A stretch of DNA of 64,000 nt from Cristatella mucedo (Eukaryota > Bryozoa > Phylactolaemata > Cristatellidae), in the NCBI GenBank assembly GCA_009760855.2, contig WPIO01000005.1, positions 7,660,001-7,724,000 of the forward strand. Reading direction: 5' to 3'. This document shows positions 30,346 through 43,500 of this stretch, piece after piece. Each line of letters opens with the position of its first letter. Positions within the stretch are counted from its first letter, which is position 1. Below the pieces are notes generated by a model that did not search any database, was not told the DNA's origin, and worked only from the letters and a program-made list of their open reading frames with translations. The position numbers and the translations under genes are program-made.

Positions 30346-32440
30346 ATAACTTTTGGTCTGTTTCCGGATTGGGCATGATTTGCAGGATCACTTTTTTCCT
30401 TTTATTTGGAAATCCGTCAACACTTCTGATTCCATTTCAAACGCTTGTCTTTTGAAAGGTATCCTAAATAAATATTTTATTGCCGGAAGTTTTTCAGTAT
30501 TTTCTCGACATTTGCCTTACATTTTTAAATTACAGTCGGTCCACATTTTGAGAGGCAAAATCTGCGGGATCGAAACCCAGATCAGCACGTATTTGACTTG
30601 AAAACAGGGATGCCTAAAATTATAATCTCACCCATAAGATATAATTAAGCATGGCTCCCTGTGCAAACCAACAGTGCATTGGGTATGGATGCCGATTGAC
30701 CCTTCGCTAGCAAACTTTCCATCTTTATCTAAAGTGGTCCCCTATTCAAGAGAATGATCTTGAGCCCTCGCAGAAAGCTTGCCGCCCAATAAGCTTCTAG
30801 TCATTCTTTATGTCCAGGCCTTGAAGGGGTGGCTAATGGCTCCGTATACATCGCTCACCCAGCCTCACTGACGACCGGCATTAGAGCAAATATGAAATAT
30901 GTTAGAATATCTGCGATTATAGCTCGTGAATTACACGTCTCAAAATGCTGGTATACAGCTGGCTTTATAGTTCTTTTAAACTCTTGTGTTGCTGCTTTGA
31001 AGTGTCAGGCGAACTTACATCTTAATGCTATCCTATTCAGCCATTATCACATGTAGTAGTCGAATAAAATATTTCCTTGTTGGCATTGAGTATGCAGTAC
31101 AGGCTGCCTACAACCAGGAAAGACTGGTCAACTCAGCATAGTACAATCCTTGAGACCAGAAAAGCGAAATGTTTGTGCTATAGTTCAATTAATAAGTACA
31201 GCCGAAGATGAGGATGTTCACGACCCCATGCTGTTATGGTGATTTGTTGCAGCTACTTGTAGGCACTAAGGCAATATAGGTACGTACTTGTCCACGGGAA
31301 ATCAGGCCACGTGTTACTACTTTAGTGACTTAGCAGCCTTCCAAGTAGACAGGAAATTTTAAATGGAGAATGCGAGTACTCACGAAGTGGTGCAGCTCTA
31401 ATGACTTATCGAATAGGATAGAGTAGGTATAAACTCGACTCTCGCTGATCTGTAGAATTGGACGTTAGCTTCTGCCTGATTTGGCTCATGCATAAATTAC
31501 GAAGCAGAAAAGCGATTCCGGGCAATGCTAGCAAGATGAGTCGAGTAAATTCTAATGTGGGGTAACAATGTCGCTTTAATGGCCACAACTCGTACTGCTT
31601 GCTTCACGTACAATCTGCTCAAATTACACAGTGGCCTCACGTTCGAGATGCGAACAGCTACGATGTTCGGAGACATTTGATCACGGGGGTCATTGCCAAG
31701 ATCTTGGCGGCTGAGTTCGACTATGTTGTAAGCTATGATATGTAACGCATAACAAGAACCCAGTACGCAGACCCATGTCAGTAAGAATCTGTCAATATAT
31801 GTAGACGTAGTAAATGCCTTGAATCAGCACAACTGCTATGACTCGATGACAGAAGGCTGCAGAAAGTGTCCTCTTTGGCTAGCGCCCATTACAGCTAAAT
31901 TCATAAAATGGTTTTTCACCACTAGCCATCGCACTGACGCAATTCAGGATTACAGTCTATACACCACAAAGGCTACCCGAATATCTTAGCTCTCGGTTTT
32001 CTTAATACTTGACTACTGTATTAGCAGGGCGACGAATAAAATTATTATCTTCAGTTTAGTTGGTTTAAATCCAAGAAATTTGATCATATGTTTCGAAATA
32101 AATGGAAATAGAATATTCCGGTTAATCGGCTCTACAAATACAAATTCTTAGCTTAGGCAACCACGACTTACTACACCCCCAAGCGGAACTGAAGCACCTA
32201 TTTCAGCCTCCACTAACCGCCAGATATTTCAGTTAGCTTGCATCCTCAAAGAGCTGAACATCTTTCTAAGCACTTTACAGCTGTAAAGAATCACGACCAA
32301 AGCTTCGTTCGCTACGATTTTTGCTTACAGAGGCTTTTCTCTGCGGCTCCCAACACTGGAACCCATTTCCACAACTCGGGGCAGCAACAGCCTTCCTGCT
32401 ACCGATAATGACACTATCTTTACTACAGCTGACCTATGCT
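30343..32440. other. No convincing gene; possible RT trace
   Basis: Mostly non-coding. Around 31795-31990 one plus-strand frame (VDVVNALNQHNCYD, LWLAPITAKFIKWF) faintly resembles the palm of a LINE reverse transcriptase, but no catalytic motif is present. Not called. Confidence 0.3.
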
Positions 32441-32519
32441 GCGGCCTTTTTTGGCAAAGTTCTCATACTTCCAACATGGGACTTGAAAAAACAATGGTTT
32501 TCAAAAATCGTCAAATCCG

Positions 32520-32690
32520 CAGCTGCCTGCAATGTGATCGACGGCCAGAGCGCTCGACAAAAAAAACAGGCGAGGTCAAAGCAGACTCGCTCGCCGAGGA
32601 CAAAAAATGGGAGGAGGCCATCGTTAGAAGCACTCACAAAAAATCTTCCGAACGACTGCTTCGGGAAGGCACTTTCCTACAATCCATTTC
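32520..32690 (+). repeat. Dispersed repeat, member 1
   Basis: GAGCGCTCGACAAAAAAAAC, then AGGCGAGGTCAAAGC and AAATCTTCCGAACGACTGCT are shared, in the same order, with 33855-34010. The pair is diverged and of unknown origin. Confidence 0.5.
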
Positions 32691-33233
32691 ATTGATCCTA
32701 ATTTTGACCCCAACTAGCAAGAACTTGTCTTCTGCTAGTCGTGACTACACACCGTATGCAGTTGGCTTAAGTTGCTGCAGGGAGGTGAAGACAACCACAA
32801 ATTTAAAAAAAATTCTAATCTTGGTGGCAGATGCACTTGGATAGTAGCCCCGAGGCTTTGAAACTCAATTCTGCAATTATTATGCCCAATAGCAACACAG
32901 CTACAGCTGCCTAAAACAGCAGCTCTTTACCAGCAGTACCTTGCTACAACTGGTTAGTGACTCATGAACGTTAACTAGTTTTGTTGATTTGCTATGAGCC
33001 CTTAACGAGTATTGTCAGCCACATGCTAGCTGAACTTCAATTTCCCACGGTGAGCAGTCACCGTGCTCAGGGTCTGCTTGATTCAGCAACACATAATACA
33101 TGCAATCTATGCTTAAAACTATCCGCCTCTACCCTCCAGCTGTGCAAGCACTTATAATAGGCTATATAGCAACACGGCTTAGGATCTTTAAAGATCCAGC
33201 AGCAAAACCAACTGGGGCTACCTGTGTGTCACC

Positions 33234-33460
33234 GGCTATCTGGAGCAGCAAGCCCACTTAACCTCTTGTCACCGGCACCATGCCCATGGTTTGGTGTCGG
33301 TGACGTCAAAGGCTAGCTGACAGCCACCAACGACCTGCTTTGTGCTCGTTAGGCGATATGGAGCAGACAACCCACTCCAGCCATTGTAACCGGCCCGAGC
33401 CGGCCGGTGGGAGAGGACGACACCAATAGCTAGCTGACAGTAGCAAACGTCCTGCATTGT
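33234..33460. repeat. Diverged tandem duplication, unit about 110-118 bp
   Basis: Two copies start with CTATCTGGAGCAGCAAGCCC and CGATATGGAGCAGACAACCC respectively, and both run through GGCTAGCTGACAG / TAGCTAGCTGACAG to CGACCTGC / CGTCCTGC followed by TTTGT / ATTGT. Non-coding. Confidence 0.65.
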
Positions 33461-33854
33461 CTGCCAGCACTGAAAAGCACACGACGAGCCAATGGAGACA
33501 GATTTAACAAGCATAAATTCGAACAGAAGACAACTATCTTTCGCCGAATTATTTAGCCTGCTACATGCACAAAATCGCTGCACTTGGGTGGTACCATAAT
33601 ACACAGCACCGGGCCCAAACGAACGGCGCCGTCGTCACTTGACCACCTGGCTCTGGCTCGCGCCTTTCGACGAAAGACTTGCACGCAAGCGCTGGGCACT
33701 CACATCGTTCGAGCTGCTGCAGGTGCACTGTGAGCAGAAGCCCTTTTGCTGGACGACGGATGGGGGTGGTTAGGGTGGTACAAGTCAGTCACTTCCAGAC
33801 CAGCCAATCGACCAAGGTCAAGCAAAGAAAGAGTGGAGTCGAGCATCGGCCGAA

Positions 33855-34010
33855 AAGGGGTCGCCGACCAGAAGGCTCGACCAAAAAAAACAGGTGAGGT
33901 CAAAGCGCAGACGAGAGAGACTTGCCGTGGACAACCCACGGGGGAGTCATCGTGGGAGGCACACATGAAAAGTCTTCCGAACCACCACTTCAGGAAGACC
34001 CCCCTGCATT
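33855..34010 (+). repeat. Dispersed repeat, member 2
   Basis: Related to 32520-32690: AAGGCTCGACCAAAAAAAAC, AGGTGAGGTCAAAGC and AAAGTCTTCCGAACCACCAC lie in the same order and orientation. Confidence 0.5.
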
Positions 34011-34325
34011 CTCCTATGGCATGGTGGCATACAGCAGCAGCAAACTACCGTTGATGAGCCACAGCTCACTCAAGGCAGTGAAGCACCACACAACGATAGG
34101 GGGCACCACCATCGAGGACTTGCACGATGCTATTCAGCAGCATCCCAACGAGCAGCTAAACTGCGACACAGACAGAATAAGTCTGGCTAGCATAAGGGCA
34201 GCGTAGGTTATCTCTACTGTCGCCAATGCATTGTTCCTTTCAAGTACGGAAGCAGGTTTTGCGAAAGTTCTGCAGCTGCCACTGGGAGAAGGCGCTCGAG
34301 CAATGAGCATCTGCACAAGGTGCAG

Positions 34326-34507
34326 CTAAATGGCGTAGTCAGCTCCTTCCTGCACGTCGGCAATGCGTCCACTACGATAGTCTTCAAGGCGGCGCATGAT
34401 TTGTTCTGCTAACATTTTGATCCGCTGGTAGGGACGAGAGTCGGTCAGCAATCGGGTGAGCAGCTCCAAACCACCTTCGGCACAGAGTAAAGGGCAATAC
34501 TTGGAAG
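34326..34507 (-). CDS. ZYG11/ZER1: ZYG11/ZER1-like last exon with stop
   Basis: Acceptor GTTTGTAG. Encodes KYCPLLCAEGGLELLTRLL and a C-terminal helix, stop codon at 34326-34328. The 3' UTR extends left; no polyadenylation signal was fixed. Confidence 0.85.
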
Positions 34508-37500
34508 CTACAAACACAGCAGACAGCAGTTAGGAGACGAATGAGGCAATGCATGCCCATACTGTGACAGTCTATATTCCAATGTAGCTCCAGTTTGCCT
34601 ACCAGGTTCTAAGTAATATATGTATGTATAAGTAATATATGAAATGCGCACGTACAGCGAACATTCGCAAACACTGTCTCTACATACAATACTTCCTCTT
34701 ATCAACAGAAATCGACAAGTTATAAGCAGACAGTGTCGATATGATGGCAACAACAAACAGAGGTATTGTGTTCTCAATCCCCAGGCTGTAATGTGCTGCT
34801 ACCACCGTAGGTTTAACATAGACTATTGCTCCAATGAAGAAGGCACAGCGCATTGCAAATCTTGATCATGCATGCAGCGTTATCAACTGGTTAAGCTACG
34901 CAAAAACCTTACATACCAACCCAACCACTATTATAAGCATGGCAATCAGTATTATGTGCACGGTTCGGTTTCTATCAAGTCGAGAGGAGCTGAAATGTAG
35001 CTAAGCTCGACGTGGCAGCCACAAAGAATACACAGTGCACAGCCACAAACAGCACCTAGAACTGTTGACCAGGTGCTGTGGCATGCCAAGCCTGCTTAGT
35101 CAGTACTAAGCACCATGCAAGGGTGCCTGATCAGGTGCACTCTACGTCATTCCATTGGTGCGAAAAGTCAAATAAAAAATTGCATACGATCTGAAGGCAT
35201 GACAGCGAGGCTTGTTTGCCTTACTAATTTAAAAAATCTTACCATAAACGTTAGTAAGATTGCACAGTGCCCACACTGCCCAGTGCTGCGCCTGTGGTGT
35301 GTGGTAACACTGCACTATCTTCAGAATAGGTCCAAATGACCTGAAAGAGAGAGGGGACATTTTAATAAAAATCCCTCACGTGCAAAAATATCAAACCATG
35401 CTAAATTACAATAATCACCTGAATTTTGGGACAAAATTAATACCTAATGCTTCAACCGAAACCACAAGAAAGACTCCTACATAAAACACCGATCTTAATT
35501 TGTTTAACATATAACCCATTTTTCCTTTTGCCATTCCCTTATTTTTGTCCCTTAACCACTTAACTGACAAGTGCCCGAATTGCAGCAGCAGCACATCACC
35601 TATAGTTGATGCTACGCCTAGCGTTGAGATCCCAGCGATCGATCGCCTTCTGAAGCTGATCTAACACGTCGGCACGGGTTGGGCTATTGATCTTCCACAC
35701 AGCATCTCCATCAGAAAGTATATGCGACAGTACACCAGCTGCATTGTAGCTTACTTCAATTCCATCCATAGTGCAATTAAGGAGAGCGCTACAATAACGA
35801 AATATGGCTGATGATACATATACTTGCAGTCACTATAACTTGGTCAGAATAAATAATGACCGGCGACAGCACATTAAACGACGTACAGCTCACCTAAAGA
35901 GTGCAATGTATTTGTCTTGGAGAAGACTTGACCTCAAGTCACTGACTTCGGCAACATTACCCTGAAAAGACATCAATTTATCACGACAATAACGTCTAAG
36001 AAAAATTTGGAGCAGAAAGCATGATTACTCTGCCCAGGCCTACTTACCAGCAACCCCATCATGTTGCGCAAGAGAGCCTCGCGTGTGGGGAACATCTGAA
36101 ACATTGCATTTCGGTAACTATGGTAAGGTCATAACAGTGCTCTTGACATTGCATAGACAATAAGCACACATTTAGAAATACATGCCACAATGGTGACAAG
36201 GGCAGGTCGTCGAACCCTAACAAATATACTATTTCAAACACACCCAACAAGACTGCACAATCGGTTATGGGTAAAGCAAAATAAGTTTCAAAAATCGGCT
36301 ATCACAACCATTGAGCTCTTGCCAGTTCTGGCAGGAGCTCAAACACAACCGCATCTGGTGGGAATTCCCACATGGAGTAAAAACTTGCCTCACCATTGTG
36401 CAATCACAGCAACCAAGTGACTACAATCAGGTCACCAAAATGCAACGGCAGTTAATAGCAAAGCAAAATACAATGTATCCTGCTGCAACTCCACAATGCC
36501 AAAAGGACCAAGAGGGTATTATGCAGAAGAATATGCTATAAACCACTCGCAACCTTAGCGGCTTTTGGTGCGAATACGGTAGCCAACAGATTTCCTATCG
36601 TGCAACAAAGAGAGATAGATTAAGAAGCATAGCTGACAGCTGATTCAGGAAGGCAGTTGAGGAAGTGAGTGGCGATGGAGTTACTTCAAAAAATAGCTTG
36701 AAAGAATGAGCACTAGACGGCAGCAAGAGAGATGTCCTTACATAAAATGAGTTCCACAATCTAGGACCTGCAAAGCAAACACTTCTGTTGCCAACGGCCT
36801 TTGAGTAGAGGAATGGCACAGCCAATTTATTGTCCGAAGAGGACCTGAGGGCACGAGGAGGGTTAGACTGATAATAATAATAATGCACTTGATAAAGCCC
36901 CCTCAGAGAACTTAATCTCTTTCTAGGCGCTTTACATTAGCTGCAAAGTGATATGCAATTGAATAGTAAGTAAAATCATGCTTGAAAAACAAACAAAATG
37001 AATAATATGGTTAGGGGTGACATGCACAGGGTCAGCATGCAAATGTGGTTAGTGGCAGCATGCACAGTGTCAGCACGCATAAGCACATGAAGGACGAATC
37101 ACAGGGGCCCACTAAATGCTGTCCTAAATAGGTGTTTTTAAATTCTTTTTAAATGTGGTCAGGTCAGGGGATGTTCTGACGCAGGTCGGGAGGGAGTTCC
37201 AGGCTTTGGGAGCATACGAACTAAATGCACGGTCTCCAAAGGATTTGAGGTTTGTACGGGGTATTTGTAGACTGTTGGATTCCGAAAAGTGGGTGGTACG
37301 ATGCTTGGCCTGATGGGGGAGTATATCTGAGAGATGCAGCAGTTCAACTAGGTATGACGGATAAAAGTCATGGCGGGCTGCGTGGGTCAGAGTAAAAATT
37401 TTGTCCTGTTGAAGTTGATCCATCACAAGTCTTGCAGTAAAGGAGACACATGGCTGAATTTCTGGCATTTGTTGACTAGCCTTGCAGTCGTATTCATTTT

Positions 37501-40500
37501 TTATCAGCAGAGGCTTACTGGCTTTATTTGGTAACCAAGCCAAAACTGAGTGAGCCAGCCTAGACAGAACTAGGGAGCTATTAAGACTTGTGGCAAACCG
37601 CTATGGTTTGATAAAGGTCGCACTACAGCATCACCACCTGAAGAGCAAAATCTCCTAGTCTAGCTACACACCTAGGGTGGTCTATAAGTATGAGCTCGGT
37701 TTTAAGTCTTTAGTTTAAGGAAATTGGCCGACATCTAGGATCGAATGTCTGCAAGGTAAGCATTCAGCTTACCAGTCGCTGAAGCAGAGCCAGACAATTT
37801 CAACAACAAATACAGCTAAGTATCGTCAGCATAGAAATAATGGCCGATGCAGTGGGTCCGAATTTTTCGAGATGCTTGCTATCAGTGGGGAACTGCAAAT
37901 AACCAATAACGGCTCCTTATAATAATAATAACACATTTGATAAAGTGCCTTCGGATAACTCCATACTTTTATAGGCTCTTTACAATTGCTGCAAAGGAAG
38001 CACGATCGAATGGTTAGTGGTAGCATGCTCAATAAACAAGAACAACATGGTTAGGGGTGCCTTGCACAGGGGGTCAGCATGCAAGTGTGATTAGTGGCAG
38101 CATTGAGGACATCAACAAGTGACTGGTCTACAGTATAAGATGCGAAAACCACGTGTCACGTCTTGAATGAGATCGGACAAGTAAGATTCCAACATTGCCA
38201 GTGCAGCATTTTCAAGATTAATCGCTGTTCTCAATGGTTCACATAGAATATCTTGATCAATAGTGTCAAACGCATCTGATAGATCATAAGGACCATTGCA
38301 GTGACATGACCACCATCATGAATGCTGAGGATTTCGTTGGTCACTAGGAAGCATTTTCAGTGAAGTGACTTCGCTTGAATCAAGACTGATAATTTCTAAA
38401 ATATTCATTCTTGACAATATGTTCCACAAGCGGTTTTTCGATCATCTTTTTGAGAATCTTTGGCAAAAGAAGGAAGAATTGAGACTGTGCAGTAGTGTGC
38501 AAGGACCTTAGAATATAAACTAGGCATGAACGAAGGTCGACGTGAAAGACTTTGGAACGGTCCCTTCAGCCACTGAAGAATTACAAACCTGAATTATAGC
38601 AGGACTAGCTTATCTACTACTAAAGACCAGGGGGATCTATAGGGCCATCTGGTCACAAGACCTTTTTACTAAACAATCGGGCTTACCATTTCGTCACCAG
38701 TAAAATCAAACATTTTCTAAGGGAGGTACCAGGTTTCGACTATTAGTCAGTGGCAGCTTCATGAAAGCAGGAAGACATTAATTTCTACATGTAAGTACTT
38801 CTTTGCTGAGTGCTCTGAAATTGCGAACGATATAATCAACGAATTGAATTGACAGGCTTCCTTTTCAGCATATCTACAGTACCTAAAAAGCGATATGGAT
38901 TTCTCAGGGTACTAGATAAACCGTTTGTAATTAAAGTAAAACCAAACATTGTGTTTTTTATCGCCAACATCATACTTCTGAAGTCAATGTTATTAGTTGC
39001 CGTCTTCAACCATTCTTTTATGCATTTGGTAACAACTAGGCGGTGGAAAATTTGAAGATTCTGGTGAGAAACCAGAAATTCTATGATAAGCATACGAGCC
39101 TATGCAGAGGGGTGTTAAAATCGATTCGCTAACAAGTGAGAAAAATCTAACCACTGATGCTTACCTCGTTGCACTGCAGAAACAATGACATGCCTTCAGC
39201 TTCTTCTTCGCCAACCATGAACCGATGGCAATTTGAAGCTGCTTCGTCTGTTAATAAAATCAACTTCATTTTACTATACGATCGATAGCAAAAGCTGTCA
39301 GCACCTATATTTCCATTCCACATGTCTTTCTCTTTCTCCCTAACTCATGTCTTTCTCTTCCTCTTCTTCCTCACTCTGACTTACTGAAAGTCACCACCAT
39401 CTCCATTCAATAGTTCTTTCTTAACAAATTAAAGAACCATACAACTTTAAGGGTGACTTACAACGTACATAATCACAAGTCTTCAGGCACACGCGAACAT
39501 ACTATCTATTCAATCAAACTGCAAGGCAACAATCTGCATCTTACCAGTTATGTTCCACAAAGTGCTCCAGGCGAACTCGAGGACTTCATCACCTTCCCGA
39601 CGTTTTAATTTTTCTTTTATCAACTTCAACATTATCTAGCAGAGAAAATATTAGTTGAAAACACTGCCCCAAAATTAAGCACGCAGTAACAAACTTCTGC
39701 TGCAGATGCTAGCACATGCACATTTACAGCTATACAAAATAAAATGCTCTTCGATAATGAAGCCAAGATCCATAAAATCTGAATATCAGCTGTTCTTACC
39801 TTGACGGCACCTTTTTCACCAACAAGCAGTTTGTCGTTGTTATCAACACGACACACGAGACTATTCAGAATATATATAGAAATGCGCTGTATAAATTCGT
39901 CTGTACCCGGATCACTTTCTTCTATGACTGACAGCAAAAGCCGGACCAGATCCTCATAAATAAACATCTAAAATTGCAATACAATAAGTTAATATACATG
40001 CATTGTTCCTCTTCCATCCCCTGCTGGCGGCATTCTCTTTTAAAAAGATGATGCAGGTTAGCCAGCAACAACTAAATATCCGGCAATTGTAATGAAATGT
40101 AAAAGTGTTGAATGAAAATACAAATTATTTAAGCATATACAATAATAATTTTTAATAATGTAACATTAATGAACTCTGTAAAATTGCTGTCAAGATTGAT
40201 TATATACAGTATTTATATTCTAAAACAAATAAGTTAGGTTTAAGAGCAAATAAATCCAAATAGTCGGGACTGCTGTGGATGAATAACGACCTTAGCAAGA
40301 AAGCTGACGTATTCTCTTTGCCAGTTTTTCCAGATCTATCGGCAGGGCTTATTATTATCAAAAAGCCCTTTATGGGCACCTATCATCTCACCTTGGCATT
40401 ACTAGCACTCCATCGCAATGGTTTAGGTTCCAACTCGATGGGAGATTTCAGAGCCTACACGCAAACGGCCCGTTGTTCCCGGCCTTAGCCTTGGAGGAAG

Positions 40501-43500
40501 AGGCCCCCCACTTAAGGTTGTTGAGTTTGAGCACTGCCTCAGGCAAGTCTTTATTGCCCACTGCAAACGGGGTGATGGCCACTAAGACCCTTCTGCCCCT
40601 ATATACAGGAGGGTGTTGTATAAGCTGACCGTTACTTTTTCTTCGGTTGCCCTGCTGACTCACGTATGGTTCTCACATTATCTTCGTGTGAAATAAAGTC
40701 TGTTGGCTACTGCATGCACACCGAAAGCAGCCTTGAATTCCCTTGCATATTACCCACGTAGTCCAAACAGCTTTATGGAGCTAAGGACAAAGATTTATAA
40801 CATGACGACATGAATAAGGCGATCCATTCGATCACCCTACCTTCCAGCAAGTAGAGCTCTCACAACTCCCTGGCAGGTGGAACTGTAGACATTTTCACTT
40901 GGATAGAAACAGACACTCTTAAAGAAAACGACATTACACCAACTCGTAACCAGTTATGAGCAAATTTAGTATTACTTTAGAAAGCACAACCCTCTTTGCT
41001 GTAGCGTCTGCAAGCAATTAGGGTGAATTGCACACAAGTAACATTTCACTAGATGACAACATCAGCTCCAGAGTATAGTCTAGTTACTTTTAGCTCTGTA
41101 GCATTGCAAAACTCTAGGCTTACTTAATTAGACACCACATCCAAGCCGGTCCATGCATTTTTGATATCCCATCAAGACTTCTGTAATTCACTATTCGCAG
41201 GTCATCCTGCCGGTGCAATTAGTGATTGCAGTTGGTACAAAGCTCAGCAGCTACGCTTGCCTGCTGTAAACGTCATAACTTCCTGTTCATTGCACCTCAT
41301 ACCTGCACTGGGTCCCCATCAAGCAGCGTCTGGACTTGACGCTTTTGTAACTCATATTTAGGTGCCTTCACTATCTTGCCCCGATCTATCAAGCAAAGCC
41401 TGGGCAAGAAATAGCTCTTTTTTGTATGCTGTACTGCCTGCCCTTCTGACTTAAGTTATTTAGATGCACCTCAAACCTACTTAAACTCCTTAGCAAACAG
41501 TGCCTCCAGTTCAAATGCTCCACAACCGAGAGATTCGTTATCGGCTGATGTCACTATAACGGTTGACTTGAAATTTAGAAAGTACAGAACTGCTACAAAA
41601 CGCTTGTTCTTTATATATCTGTTTGCACCGTCTTTTGCATGCTTACGAACACTGAAATTGTTCATGTTATCACTAACCAGGTCTAATCTCGGAATTCAGA
41701 GAGTTATGTCAATGGAAAACAATCACTCAGTGACCCTTTGACTTATGGGGTGCCCGGGATTCAGTTTTAGGTACACTCCATTTCCCAGTTTATACTCTCC
41801 CACTTGCCGATATAATCGTCAAACACAATCAAGGCTTTAATTTGTATGCTGACGACACACAAGCTGTACCAGTGCTTTTATCCTTTTCTGCCTTCAAGCA
41901 TCTCAAGCTCTGAGCTATGTAGCAACATGCATTGCTAAAATTCGCACTAGAATGAAAGCAAACTCTCTGAAATTATATGACGACAAGACCGACTTACTAA
42001 TTATGAGACGATCAAGTGTTACACAGAAACTGTAAAGCCTTATTCTTCAAATAGGCTCTAGCAGCTTATCTCCAGTAGCCTCTGTCAAAAATATGGGTTC
42101 CTCTTCCAAAATGCAACCACTAGATGAACACATAAGCTCCACAGTCAAATCAGCATACTTTCACCTATGTAACATCCCAGAAATTAGTACTTGCTCGGAT
42201 AAGGACACCCCAGCCAAGCTGCCCATGCATTCACCTGACATCAAGACTACACTGCATTTACTCCTAACTTTTAGGTCTTCTTTCGCGTGCACTAACAAGC
42301 TTACAGCTGGTACCAAACTCAGCAGCTAGGATTATCCGTTGTAAACCTTGCTATTGCCACATTACACCACTACTCAGCAATCTGCATTGACGGCCTATCA
42401 AGCAGTGTATACACTTCAAGATAATAAGAGTCAATTTGAGATAGTACCCTCAGAGAACTCAATCTCCTTCTTGGCACTTTATATCTGCTGTACAGGAATC
42501 GCGATCGAATAGTTAGTGGTAGCATGCTCCTTAAACAACAAGAATAATATCATTAGGAGTGACATGCACCGGGTCAGCATGCCCTCACCTTTACGCTCTC
42601 CCATACTCACTTAGTCTGGCATACCTATCTGAATAACTTACAATTTCGGCACCCTACCACAACACCTACTATTGAGTCTCTGATCGATTATTTGTGCCCT
42701 AACCAAAGTAATATTCCTCGGACACCGTGCCTCCAGTTATTCTGCTCCCAATGGTAGGAACTTACTGCCGACGGAATTCACATCATCTCACGATTTCCTA
42801 GCACTAAAAAAGAAGCTGAAAACATAGCTGTCCACACACCCTTTGCTCTTTACAAGTATTTGCCCTTCTAAGAGGTTGCTTGTCTTGCAACTGTGTACAT
42901 CATAACTACGGGCAACAGTGACATGCTTTTGCTTTGCCCCTGGTGGACCTGTCATTGCTCTTGTGTACTCTTTTGCCTGAGTGTTGCTAAAAGGGGCCAA
43001 ACTAACCAGCTTTTGCATGCTAGCTTAAGTAAGATACCTTACTTTAAATTAAACACTGGTTATTACTTCTCTTGCAGCTAGCTGTGAAGCACTTCAACAG
43101 AGATCTAAGTTCTCCTATGACAACATACAAAAGATAGTCTGACTGTTAACCAATTGACACGATTCCTTTCCAGAATATGTAAAGTGCAGAGAAAAAGATT
43201 CAGTTATCTAGTGGCGCTATCAAATGATATCACAGGTAAGGGGCTTGGCCCAATTGCCTCCTTGCTTGTGAACCAGACCCTACAAATGACTTAGTTAAAT
43301 GAGCTGAGGGTGGTTGAGTGAAACATGTTGCTGACATAGCACCTGCAACTTGTGCTATAGTTACTTTGTTAGTGTAGATGGTTTCCGTCTGTTGTCTTTT
43401 TTTGAGTGCCAATTGGCCTTGTGGACCGTTTGTCATGATAAGTACAGGCTGACCATTGAAAATACCAAATTTAGTCTGAAAGGATGCGATAGATGGCAAA

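Noticed and set aside
31795-31990. LINE reverse transcriptase fragment
   Set aside because: Weak resemblance in one frame only, without the catalytic motif or flanking RT blocks.
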